Shown: positions 18,493 to 27,529 of the stretch, in pieces
Numbering within the stretch: the stretch's first letter is position 1
How the letters are laid out: the number at the start of each line of letters is the position of its first letter
The notes under the pieces: model-generated
What the model was told of the DNA's origin: nothing
Database searches by the model: none
The model's input: the letters and a program-made list of their open reading frames with translations, nothing else
Program-made: the position numbers and the translations under genes
From: Cytobacillus pseudoceanisediminis
GTDB lineage: Bacteria > Bacillota > Bacilli > Bacillales > Cytobacillaceae
Assembly (NCBI RefSeq): GCF_023516215.1
Contig: NZ_CP097350.1
Location: forward strand, 124,001 to 188,000
Direction of reading: 5' to 3'
DNA: 64,000 bases

Positions 18493-18693
18493 ATGGTTAT
18501 TCAATCCAATATGTCACCAAAAGCAATTGTTGAAGTGTGGGCAGAAACAGCGTTAGTCTTTAACAAATACAATATTCCTCTTACAGATCACCCCTTGGAA
18601 ACATTAGTAGAAATGGAGTACTTATCTTGTCTCCTTCAAAAATTAAATTCTTTTGTTGGGAGTTCGGCTGCTACCTGTGTAGAGGGTGGCTGA
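18493..18693 (+). CDS. Small DUF1858/ScdA-N-like protein
   Basis: The 66-residue protein has SPKAIVEVWAETALVFNKYNIPL, a pattern shared with small DUF1858 or ScdA-N-like domains in which a short helical unit precedes a Cys. It ends VGSSAATCVEGG, with a single near-terminal Cys preceded by Ser-Ala-Ala-Thr. AAAGGAGATG precedes ATG 18493. Such domains accompany redox or metal proteins, but no function is established. It lies between a methyltransferase and the Cys-rich copper-storage protein. Confidence 0.55.
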   Translation: MVIQSNMSPKAIVEVWAETALVFNKYNIPLTDHPLETLVEMEYLSCLLQKLNSFVGSSAATCVEGG

Positions 18694-18890
18694 CAAATCC
18701 CATCAAAATTGGAGTAGTTTACTCCTTTGAACCTATTTTGTAATGGGTAATTTGATTTTTGATAAGATAAAAAGACTGTGAACCGTTAGAAGTAATTGGA
18801 GGAAGTGGTTGGATACTTTTCTCCGTATTACTCTGGCCACAATCACCCAATAGTAAATCAATGTCTTTTTTGTGGTGAGCTAACTAGAAA

Positions 18891-18932
18891 TATGCATTTT
18901 TTATGCAGTTTAATTGCGCAATGCAAGGGTAA
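18891..18932 (+). promoter_or_regulatory. Sigma-B-type promoter of the Csp gene
   Basis: GTTTAA (18908-18913), 13 bases, then GGGTAA (18927-18932) is close to the textbook sigma-B promoter. TATGCATTTTTTATGCA precedes it. The start codon is 43 bases further on. Confidence 0.7.
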
Positions 18933-18974
18933 CCTATCTTATGTATTGGAAAAAAACACAGAAAGGATGATTCT

Positions 18975-19301
18975 ATGTATAGCCAGACCTACGAGCAATG
19001 TATTCAGGCTTGCCTTGAATGTATGGAAGCATGTAATGTATGTTATGATGCATGTTTACGTGAAGAAGACATAAAAATGATGGCAGACTGTATTCGAATG
19101 GATCGAGATTGCGCAGATATTTGTGCTTTTGCTGCAAAATCTATGCAATCCAACAGTCCCTTTGTAAAACAAATTTGCCAATTATGTGCGGACATTTGCG
19201 AGGCATGCGGAAACGAATGCAAGAAACATCACCATGAACACTGTCAAAACTGTGCAGAGGCCTGCTTTAAATGTGCAGAAGCTTGCCGTCAAATGTTATA
19301 A
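18975..19301 (+). CDS. Four-helix-bundle copper-storage protein (Csp, DUF326)
   Basis: This 108-residue protein contains 19 Cys residues in CxxxC spacing along helices, for example CIQACLECMEACNVCYDAC near the start and CQNCAEACFKCAEAC at the end. A His cluster KHHHEH precedes the last helix. The arrangement is that of Csp proteins, which fill the core of a four-helix bundle with many Cu(I) ions. No signal peptide is present, so it is a cytosolic Csp3 type. AAAGGATG precedes ATG 18975. The upstream promoter looks sigma-B dependent rather than CsoR controlled. A strong terminator follows, so it forms its own unit. Confidence 0.92.
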   Translation: MYSQTYEQCIQACLECMEACNVCYDACLREEDIKMMADCIRMDRDCADICAFAAKSMQSNSPFVKQICQLCADICEACGNECKKHHHEHCQNCAEACFKCAEACRQML

Positions 19302-19308
19302 TTTAGCA

Positions 19309-19342
19309 AAAAAACAGACACCTTGGTGTCTGTTTTTTTTTT
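19309..19342 (+). terminator. Strong terminator after Csp
   Basis: AAACAGACACC pairs with GGTGTCTGTTT around a TT loop, followed by a long T-run. Confidence 0.92.
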
Positions 19343-19591
19343 GCCCATCAATAATTTAAATAGTTAATCATTCTCAATATAAAAAAATTTTTGAAGATAC
19401 ATCCGATTTTTCTAAAAGTGTACTACAAGGAACATTTAACTGCATATCTCTGTAGGAAATAAGAGAGTCTAAAACTGCAAGAAAATAGTGCTATATAAGT
19501 ATTAATAGAGTTTAATAGAGAATCTATTCTATTATCAATTTTTTATCATATATTAAAGTACCAAGGAGAAATACTAGAACGGAGGGAACAA

Positions 19592-20745
19592 ATGAAAGAT
19601 AGGAATCATACTTCCATGTTTTTTATACGAGTTCATTGGATTTATCTTGCTCTTTTTTTATTCATTTTTAGTATTGTATTTTTTATAAACTATCTTGATT
19701 TAAAAGAAAGATTAAATTCTTCAATAGTTTCAGCGACTAGTGAAAAGGTGCATGCTAATTTTTTCTAAGCCTAATGTCAACTGAAATTGGCCCGCTTAAA
19801 TCAACTATTAAGGAAGATGAAACGCCATCCATCTCCCGTGCTGCATTTCTCACTTTCACAAATATTTGGCCGGAAGACATTCGGACTTTTCTCGGTAGGG
19901 AAATTCCTGGTTTTTCCATATTCAACACCGAAATTGCCATTGCAGGACTTGGAACAGACCTCACTACTTTGCCAATAGAATCTGCCCCTCCATTAGAGAT
20001 GCTTTTGAAAGAGAAAGAACTGACAGAGAAGGACCAGTCTAATCCAAAAATTTCACAAGAAAAGGGAACTTCTCCTGTCCCTAATACCGGTAAAGATGTG
20101 GCATTTATTTATCATTCGCATAGCTGGGAAGCCTTTTTGCCATCACTGCCTGGAAAGAAAACGGCAGATGAAGCTGTAAGTTTAAATGAAAGTAAAAACA
20201 TAATAGCGGTGGGCAAAAAGCTGAAAGACGAACTAATGAAGCGAGGGATAGGAGCAAGCCATAGTACATCGAATGTTACAGAAGTATTGAAAAAGAAAAA
20301 TTGGAATTATAATTATTCCTACGCTCTCTCAAGAGAAACAGTAATAGAGGCAATAGCCCAAAAATCTTCAATTAGCTATCTTATTGATATTCACAGAGAC
20401 TCCCAGCCAAAGAAACTTACAACGACAATGATAAAAGGGGAGCCATTTGCAAGATTATTTTTTATCGTTGGAAAGGAAAATAAAAACTATGAAAGGAATC
20501 TTGCACTAGCTAAGGAATTGAATAAAAAGCTAGAAGAAGAATTTCCTGGAATTAGCAGAGGTGTTTTTATAAAAACAAAAGATGATGGGAATGGGGTATA
20601 TAACCAAGACCTTTCTAGCCAATCAATGCTCCTTGAGTTCGGAGGAGTAGAAAATAATAACACGGAATTAGATAATTCTATTGAGGCGTTTGCGAAGGTC
20701 TTCAGTGAATATTACTGGGATGCTGAGGAAGTAAACGGAAATTGA
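19592..20745 (+). CDS. SpoIIP-like sporulation cell-wall hydrolase, frame broken by an apparent 1-base deletion
   Basis: One membrane anchor (about 12-32) precedes an extracytoplasmic SpoIIP domain. The active-site segment IYHSHSWEAFLPSL carries the metal-binding His pair, LIDIHRDSQPKK supplies another His, and MLLEFGGVENN closes the domain. SpoIIP is an amidase and endopeptidase that thins septal peptidoglycan during engulfment. The frame breaks in the T6 run at 19759-19764; one added T gives ANFFLSLMSTEIG and about 384 residues. ATG 19592 follows GGAGGG. It lacks the usual gpr neighbour, so this is probably a second copy. A terminator follows at 20852. Confidence 0.85.
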
Positions 20746-20851
20746 TAACTAGAAATCGTCACTATTTAGGATTTTATTTACAGTTCTTCTCAAAGAAACT
20801 GCAATCTCCGTATATTTTAGATGCAAGGAGTTGCCCTACAGAATAAAGAAA

Positions 20852-20898
20852 GAAGCTGATTTTAGAGCATTGAAAAAATGTTCCAAAATCAGCTTTTC
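20852..20898 (+). terminator. Terminator after the SpoIIP-like gene
   Basis: AAGCTGATTTT pairs with AAAATCAGCTT around a longer loop that has inner pairing; TTTT follows. Confidence 0.75.
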
Positions 20899-20958
20899 TA
20901 ATGTTTGGAGAGTCAATTGCTAGATAACTTATTCTGCGAAATATATTAAATATGTCAA

Positions 20959-20994
20959 TCCTTCATAAAATCTTCATAATTAAATGGTATCAAT
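20959..20994 (+). promoter_or_regulatory. 11-base direct-repeat promoter of the CcdA-like gene
   Basis: TCCTTCATAAA and ATCTTCATAAT are adjacent, followed by seven to eight bases and TATCAA. The repeats agree at eight of eleven positions. Confidence 0.55.
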
Positions 20995-21072
20995 GAAAAA
21001 GGAGCTATCTTTAACAGTGAACCTAAACTTTTTTACAGATTAATGAATGATAACAAGGCAGGGGAATTAAAT

Positions 21073-21806
21073 ATGTATGAATTTTTCAGTACAATAAGCA
21101 ACTTCTTTAGTCAACCTCTAATTAATATAGGTTTGAACACCAAGGACATTCCCATAATTTCTGCTTTTATTTTAGGCCTTGTCGGCGCATTGGCTCCATG
21201 TCAATTTACTGGGAATCTGGGCGCGATTACACTATATGGAAATAAGTCTTTCCAAAAGAATATTGCCTGGAAAGAAGTTTTGTTCTTCACGCTTGGGAAA
21301 ATTGCTGTATTTTCCTTTTTTGGATTATTAGTGTGGATCTTCGGAAGTGAAATAAAGACTTCTTTGACAGTTTACTTTCCTTGGATAAGAAGAATTATTG
21401 GTCCTATGTTTATATTGGTAGGTTTATTTTTACTTGGATTTATTAAATTAAGTAAAACAATCTCCTTAGGGGGATTTTTCAAAAGTTCCAAAAGGAAGGA
21501 AGCTTAGGCGCATTCTTTATGGGAGTAAGTTTTAGCCTTGGTTTTTGTCCAACCATGTTTGTATTATTTTTCATCACACTGATGCCAATGGCTATCTCTG
21601 TAAATTATGGGATGATACTCCCTCCTATCTTTGCAATAGGGACTTCTTTGCCTTTGATTATTGCTGTATTTCTTATATGGTATCTAGAGCTGGGAGGTAA
21701 GTTAATGAAAAAGGGGCGAAGAATGGGGGCTATTGTGCAAAAAGCAACAGGCATCATTATGCTGATAATTGGAGTATTCGATACTATTACTTACTGGAGT
21801 TTTTAA
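21073..21806 (+). CDS. CcdA/DsbD-like membrane thiol-transfer protein, frame broken by an apparent 1-base deletion
   Basis: The restored protein has about 244 residues and six predicted helices. Two internal half-repeats each hold a Cys-Pro or Pro-Cys: GLVGALAPCQFTGNLGAI and FSLGFCPTMFVLFF. These are the paired membrane cysteines of CcdA-like proteins, which carry reducing power from cytosolic thioredoxin to the outer face. The frame breaks in the T5 run at 21475-21479; one added T gives GFFQKFQKEGSLGAFF. I choose ATG 21073 because GGGG lies just before it. The ResA-like protein at 44300-44821 is a natural acceptor and has the same promoter type. Confidence 0.78.
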
Positions 21807-21845
21807 TAGAGAGCTTCTTATGTGATATGTGCAAATGAATTATAT

Positions 21846-22051
21846 GATTCAGGTTATTATTTTGATGGACCTATCCAATTCGGCTTCCAACGTTTGAGTA
21901 TTATAGATATTGAAAGTTAACATCAGCCGCTTACATACGAAAATGAGCGTTATTGGATTAGTTTTAATGGAGAAATTTATAACGACGTAGAAAAGAACAT
22001 CTTAATGCTGGTTTAAGCTTTGAAACAAGCTCCGATACAGAGTATTTATAG
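21846..22051 (+). pseudogene. Remnant of an asparagine synthase N-terminal domain
   Basis: One frame reads FGFQRLSIIDIES, stop, HQPLTYENERYWISFNGEIYND, and after a frame change LNAGLSFETSSDTEYL. These are the conserved glutamine-amidotransferase segments of AsnB-type asparagine synthases (usual form RLSIIDxxxGxQP, FNGEIYN, SDTE). A stop, a frame change and absence of the other 500 residues show a decayed fragment, beyond a single-base error. Confidence 0.8.
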
Positions 22052-22103
22052 GAAAATTAGTATTAATTTAAACGATTAAGTTATAAGATCAGGAGGAAAA
22101 AAG

Positions 22104-23048
22104 GTGTCTAATCGAAAGAAACTAAACAAGCTGCGACAGTTTGGCATAGGATGGATTTTTCTGATTGTAATGGGGTTTTTTATTTTCCTTATTTTTATTC
22201 CTAATAACGGAGTTAATAAAATTAAATTTCCTGACTTACATGGTCTTAGCTACTCAGAGGATGGTGGAAAATTAGTTGCTGCAGTCCATGATGGCTTAAA
22301 AGTATATTCTGACAGTTCATGGTCGGTACCAGATATACCGAAAAATGATTATATGGGGTATTCACCTGTTAAGAATGGATTTTATAGCAGCGGACACCCA
22401 GCTCCAGGTTCCAACCTTAAAAACCCCTTAGGAATTGTTAAAAGCAAGGATAATGGGGAAACGGTGGAAATCGTTGATTTTCAGGGGGAGGCAGATTTCC
22501 ATGCATTATCCGTAGGGTATGAAACAGAAGAGATCTATGTTTTTGCAGCTGAACCTAATTCAAAAATGAAAGAACAAGGATTTTATTACTCCTCTGATCA
22601 AGGAGAAACTTGGAATTTAATGAATATGCAGGGGGTATCCGGCTCTCCTCTCACGATGGCAGCACACCCTTCAAAGAATGGAACATTAGCTATTGGCACA
22701 GATCAAGGGCTCTATCTCTCTGAAAACTACGGGAATACGTTTGACAAGATATTAGCAGAAATCAGTGTGAGTGCTACTGTATTTGCAGGTAATGACACAA
22801 TAATTGCCGGTACTAATAATGGGAACAATGAAATTACAGAAGTTAATATTAATAATAATAAATCAACTAATTACAGTATGCCTAAAAATTCAGAAGGGAA
22901 TATTACCTTTATTGCTGTAAATAATAAAAACAAAAAAGAACTTTCGTTTGCTACAGATCAACTCAATATATATACAACCACTGATTCAGGGGAAACATGG
23001 GATAAAATTGTCGAAGAAGGTGCTGGTAAGAACACCGGGAAAAATTAG
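22104..23048 (+). CDS. Membrane-anchored BNR-repeat (F510_1955-type) protein
   Basis: The 314-residue protein has an N-terminal anchor (about 14-33), then propeller-like repeats with Asp-box turns such as SSDQGETWNLM, SENYGNTFDKI and TTDSGETWDKI. It is placed in the glycosylhydrolase-labelled F510_1955 family, but no catalytic residues can be identified and a non-enzymatic sensor or scaffold is equally likely. GTG 22104 follows AGGAGG. It is the full-length paralogue of the partial gene at the window start. It lies upstream of copB but is separated from it by a terminator. Confidence 0.75.
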   Translation: MSNRKKLNKLRQFGIGWIFLIVMGFFIFLIFIPNNGVNKIKFPDLHGLSYSEDGGKLVAAVHDGLKVYSDSSWSVPDIPKNDYMGYSPVKNGFYSSGHPAPGSNLKNPLGIVKSKDNGETVEIVDFQGEADFHALSVGYETEEIYVFAAEPNSKMKEQGFYYSSDQGETWNLMNMQGVSGSPLTMAAHPSKNGTLAIGTDQGLYLSENYGNTFDKILAEISVSATVFAGNDTIIAGTNNGNNEITEVNINNNKSTNYSMPKNSEGNITFIAVNNKNKKELSFATDQLNIYTTTDSGETWDKIVEEGAGKNTGKN

Positions 23049-23116
23049 AGCTTACTATTCCGAATCAATATCTATAAGGTAGTCAATTAATTGCATGAGT
23101 CGCTAAACTGAAATAA

Positions 23117-23152
23117 CAAAAATGCTCAGAGATTTTGCTCTGTGCATTTTTT
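23117..23152 (+). terminator. Terminator upstream of copB
   Basis: AAAATGC, TCAGAG and CTCTG, TGCATTTT form an interrupted stem ending in a T-run. Confidence 0.7.
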
Positions 23153-23219
23153 ATAGGCTTTTATTAACTGAAAAATCAATTCACCGATCATGCTCTTTTC
23201 CTGCCTTGTTTGTTTCGGC

Positions 23220-23236
23220 ATACCTATATAGGGTAT
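23220..23236 (+). promoter_or_regulatory. CsoR-type operator before copB
   Basis: ATACCTATATAGGGTAT is a near-perfect palindrome with the ATACC / GGGTAT arms seen before copA (34584). It lies about 100 bases before the copB start. Confidence 0.6.
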
Positions 23237-23336
23237 ACAAGTATTAATTAAGCAGCGTGTCTTGTAAAGCTGTATCAATATCTCTCAGTTCAGAAAAAAT
23301 AAATTAAAAACCATTTAGTATGAAAGGATGTTAATA

Positions 23337-25483
23337 ATGGCTAGAGATCACCAAACCACTAAGGAACCTGGGAATCACACTAGCAATAACCACAAAGGCC
23401 ATCATAATAATAATCATGATGACCATATGATCCATCAAAATCTTGAACATCACGATCATGAAATGAAAGGAAAATCTATTGAGAAAGAACATCTTCATCA
23501 TCAAGATAGTAATGGGGATCATAATCATAGAGACGGCCATGGATCGCATCATGGCCATATGGTAGAAGATTTCAAGAAACGATTTTATATATCACTCCTC
23601 TTTTCCTTACCAGTCTTTTTCTTTCTCACATGATACAAGAACTTCTTGGTTTTAAGTTTACATTTCCATATGATTCGCTTGTACTTTTTTTACTTTCATC
23701 CTTTGTATTTTTCTATGGTGGATATCCGTTTTTAAAAGGTGCAATTGATGAAATGAAACAAAGAGCACCAGGAATGATGACCCTTATTGCTTTAGCAATA
23801 GTTGTCGCTTATGTATATAGCACATTGACTGTATTTGGTTTAGAGGGAATGGATTATTATTGGGAGCTAGTCACGTTAATAGACATAATGTTGATTGGAC
23901 ATTGGATTGAAATGAAATCTGTGATGGGGGCTTCAAACGCTTTGGAACAGCTTGTTAAATTAATGCCATCCGAGGCACATAAAATCATAGATGATGGTAC
24001 TCAAGAAGTATCCGTTTCAGATCTATTACCTGGTGATAAAGTGCTGGTCAAGCCAGGTGAAAGGATACCTGTAGATGGTATTATTAATAAAGGGAACTCT
24101 ACTGTTGATGAATCAATGTTAACAGGGGAATCACTGCCTGTTGAAAAATCAACAGACGATGAAGTGACAGGCGGTTCTGTTAACGGGGATGGCGCATTAA
24201 CAATAGAGGTCAAAAATATTGGTGAAGAAAGTTATCTTTCACAAGTTGTTAAGATGGTTAAGGAAGCCCAAGAATCGAAGTCTAAAACACAAGATCTCTC
24301 TAATCGAGCTGCTAAATGGTTGTTTTATATTGCTCTAATTGCAGGGATACTAACTTTAATCGGTTGGCTTATTACTGGTTTTACATTTAACTATGCCTTA
24401 GAACGAATGGTAACAGTCATGATCATTGCTTGTCCTCATGCACTTGGATTAGCGGTACCGTTAGTGATTGCGAATTCTACTGCTATTTCTGCAAAAAAAG
24501 GATTGCTAATCCGAAATCGAACACAGTTTGAGGAGGCCAGGAGAATTAATACTGTTGTCTTTGATAAGACTGGTACCCTGACAAAGGGTGAGTTTGGTAT
24601 TACAGATATAATTCTTTCAAATAAGTATGACGAGAATACGGTTTTGAAAGTGGTCGCTTCATTAGAGTCACAATCCGAACATCCGATTGCAAGAGGGATA
24701 TTAAACAGTGTAAAAGATAAAGAATTAACAATCTCAGAGCCTGATGAATTCGAATATATGCAAGGAAAAGGGATTAAAGGGCGAGTAGATGGAAAAGAAG
24801 TATTGGCAGTTAGTCCAGGCTATATGAAGACTCAAAAAATACCTTATCCTGAAGAAAAATACAAGAAACTATCCTCAGATGGTAAAACGGTAATATTCGC
24901 CATTATCGATGGGGAATTTGCTGGTATGTTAGCACTTGCTGATCAAATCAGGGAAAGTGCCATGAAAGCAATAATAGAGCTAAAGGAAATGAATATAGAA
25001 TCAATTATGCTGACAGGGGATAATAACCAGGTAGCGAATTATGTAGGAAATGAAATTGGAGTAGATAAAGTATATGCTGAAGTTTTGCCCCATGAAAAAG
25101 CCAGTAAAATAAATGAAATTAGACAGGGAAATAAAAAAGTCGCAATGACAGGAGATGGAGTTAATGATGCACCAGCATTAGCAAATGCAGATCTAGGAAT
25201 TGCTATAGGAGCAGGTACGGATGTTGCAATCGAGACAGCAGATGTAATCCTGGTTAATAGTAATCCAAAAGATGTGGTTGAAATTATTAATTTGTCTAGA
25301 AAGACATATAGAAAAATGATACAAAACCTTTGGTGGGGGGCAGGATATAATATTATAGCCATCCCTTTAGCCTCAGGAATGCTTTATAAGTTAGGTTTTG
25401 TATTAAGTCCTGCGGTCGGCGCAGTACTAATGTCTCTTAGTACAATTATAGTTGCCATAAACGCTAAGTTATTAAGGGCATAG
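23337..25483 (+). CDS. copB: CopB-type copper-translocating P-type ATPase, frame broken by an apparent 1-base deletion
   Basis: The restored 715-residue pump has a very His-rich cytosolic start (about 20 His in the first 80 residues) in place of CxxC metal domains. Membrane helices carry the CPH ion-site motif ([12 protein letters not shown], near residue 367) that defines the CopB or P1B-3 class. The catalytic parts are [15 protein letters not shown] (phosphorylated Asp near 410), SEHPIARGI and [11 protein letters not shown]. It should export copper or silver. The frame breaks in the T5 run at 23616-23620; one added T gives [17 protein letters not shown] 23337 follows AAAGGATG. A CsoR-type palindrome lies upstream, so copper induction is expected. 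A terminator follows. Confidence 0.93.
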
Positions 25484-25602
25484 TAATTGGGGAATACCCA
25501 AATCAATCTTTATCATTAGAAGATTCAATGGTAAGATTGCAAAGTTTTGGCCATTCCATAGAATTATTCCACCATTCTATTTTAAGTTCCTATACAACAA
25601 AG

Positions 25603-25642
25603 AAGCCATCCCTGTAAAAATACTGAGGGATGGCCCTTTTTA
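25603..25642 (+). terminator. Terminator between copB and the convergent cupredoxin gene
   Basis: GCCATCCCT (25605-25613) pairs with AGGGATGGC (25626-25634), then CCTTTTT. Confidence 0.88.
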
Positions 25643-26565
25643 ATTGACTGTAATAGTGCCTATCATGCCATTTTCTTTATGTCCAGGAATAGTACAATAA
25701 AACTCAAACACTCCGGACTCAAGAGGTGTAAAATTCAGAGCCGCTTCACTCTTTCCTGATGCATGCAGGTGGAAGTCAGCTTGATCGGTGCCATGATTAG
25801 CGTGTTTGTTGCTATCCGATTTCTTAACAGCTATTTGCTTTATTTCAATGTCATGGTCCACGCTGTCTAGATTATTTAGTGTTAGAGCGGTTTCTTGACC
25901 CTTTGTTAGGGTTATTTCTGAAGGGGTATAGGAAAATTTTGATGGATAAACAGTTAAAACGAACTCTTTGGTATTCGAGGTATTTTTAATATCGTGCTCA
26001 CTATGATTCTGCGCTGTATCAGACGAATTAAAGAAGGAAATTGCTTTGCTTTTATCAAGCTGGTTTCCGAAATATAAAAAAGAAAAAGAAGAATAAAAGT
26101 TAAAACTGGTTTTAGGAACCATTTTTTATCGTTAATGGAAGTCTCTGATGAGAAAATATTATACAGCAATAATGAACTCGCTGTAAGTGTGAGTAAGATA
26201 TTAAGTAAGGTAAATGCTTGGTTCTGAGATACCATTTCACCAAGCATGGCGCCCATCATTCCTCCCATTAAACCAGACATAAATCCTTCTAAAGAGGGAA
26301 GGATGCCAAACGCTATTCCGCACGCCAACCCCGCAAATGCCCCAATTCCTGCTGAAACAAGCGTAGAAATAAACAAATTCCCTTGATAAACAGCTCCAAA
26401 TAAAACCCCAGCTGTTAGACCCAAATTCATTCCCATTACCATTGCAACAACCATAGCTTGCATTTTAGTTAATTGCTCCCTGAATTTTATCGATAGCAAG
26501 AAGGCTGCAATTCCCGAAACAGCTATTGTTGTCAAAACAAATAACTGATATGCTCCCAAAATCAT
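25640..26565 (-). CDS. Membrane protein with C-terminal cupredoxin domain, frame broken by an apparent 1-base deletion
   Basis: The N-terminal half has about five hydrophobic helices, including a Gly/Met-rich segment with SGLMGGMMGAMLGEM. After the break comes a His-rich linker and a plastocyanin-like domain ending FYCTIPGHKENGMIGTITV, where Cys, His and Met are the copper ligands with an upstream His (DSVDHDIEI). The two halves are in different frames; one base added to the A6 run at 26076-26081 (T6 on the coding strand) gives a single 308-residue protein. The start is probably ATG 26565 just after AAGGAG, though spacing is short and TTG 26559 is possible. It converges on copB. A role in extracytoplasmic copper binding is inferred. 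Confidence 0.75.
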
Positions 26566-26750
26566 CAACTCCTTTTTATTTGCTAAATGATATGTAAACG
26601 GTAGACAGGCCATACCAAAAAATCTATGAATATCAAAAATAAATAAATTTTCTAAAAATTCTATATTTACAAAATAGGAATTCAGTATTATTATTGTTTT
26701 TAATACCCGATACGATAGAGGGGTACTGTACATTAGGAGGAGGAAATAGT

Positions 26751-27500
26751 ATGTCAAAGGGCAAAAGAATCTTATTTCTTGGTGTTTATGGAATGGAAGT
26801 AGTCGAATGTGGGGGAGCGTTAGCTAAAAATGTTTTAAATGGAGGGGAGTCTTATGCAAGTATTATGCTTTGCAGAGAAACAAGTCAGCCTCAAGTAAAA
26901 AGTGCAGCTGAGGTATTGGGGGTTAGGATTTCTTTCTTGAATTTTGAATATGGCACAGTAGATTTAAGCAAGGAATCAAAGATTAAGCTGATTAAATTAA
27001 TACGAGAAATTAAACCCGACATCCTCATCACCCAAGATCCGGAGCACTCTTTCCATGATTTAGATCCCGACCGCAGACCTGCCATGACCCTTTTGCTAGA
27101 ATCAATTGCACTTGCAAGCAGAGACTATGCCTTAGATGAAACACCCGGTTTGTCCCCACACCCCATCCCGACCATCTACTACATGACGCCACATCATCCA
27201 AATACAGTCGTTGATATTTCTCAAGTTTGGGAGAAAAAAGAAAAGGCAATGGATATGCTTGAAAGCCAAATGGAGTTTAGCGGTATGCATTTTGATGAAA
27301 TTCTTGATACCAAGACAGTTGAATTATTATCACCCGGTTATTCCAAATTAAACAGCCTTCAAGAAAAAGGAAGAGCCATGCATAGAGTGTTGGACAAAGC
27401 TATTCATGTTTATCATGGCCTGGCAACTCACGGACATTTCGCTCTGGCTGAAGCATACAGAAGAGAAGGGAACTTTCACTTACAGGAGCTAATCAAATAA
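26751..27500 (+). CDS. LmbE/PIG-L-fold protein with altered metal motif
   Basis: This 249-residue protein matches the GlcNAc deacetylase fold: KRILFLGVYGMEVVECGGALAKNVLNGGE at the start, ITQDPEHSFHDLDPDRRPA in the middle, and TPHHPNTVVDIS. Enzymes such as BshB use AHPDDE near the start to bind zinc. Here that segment reads GVYGME, so the metal His and both Asp are missing. It may be an inactive or altered hydrolase. ATG 26751 follows GGAGGAGG; a longer frame upstream has no ribosome site. It is the first gene of a seven-gene operon with an ABC importer. The ligand may resemble an aminosugar conjugate, but that is a guess. Confidence 0.75.
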   Translation: MSKGKRILFLGVYGMEVVECGGALAKNVLNGGESYASIMLCRETSQPQVKSAAEVLGVRISFLNFEYGTVDLSKESKIKLIKLIREIKPDILITQDPEHSFHDLDPDRRPAMTLLLESIALASRDYALDETPGLSPHPIPTIYYMTPHHPNTVVDISQVWEKKEKAMDMLESQMEFSGMHFDEILDTKTVELLSPGYSKLNSLQEKGRAMHRVLDKAIHVYHGLATHGHFALAEAYRREGNFHLQELIK

Positions 27501-27529
27501 AAATCTAGATCGCTAAATAGGGGGTGAAA

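Larger units (their letters stand above)
20746..21072. other. Intergenic region with terminator and direct-repeat promoter
   Basis: The 327 bases hold the SpoIIP terminator (20852-20898) and the promoter of the CcdA-like gene (20959-20994). I see no gene in it. Confidence 0.6.

Noticed and set aside
18796..18974. Longer frame reading into the Csp gene from upstream
   Set aside because: It overlaps Csp in another frame and contains the sigma-B promoter; the Csp frame itself is unmistakable.
26704..26728. ATACCC ... GGGTAC arms upstream of the LmbE-like operon as another CsoR operator
   Set aside because: The arms are about 12 bases apart, against five or so in the other sites, so resemblance is too weak to call.
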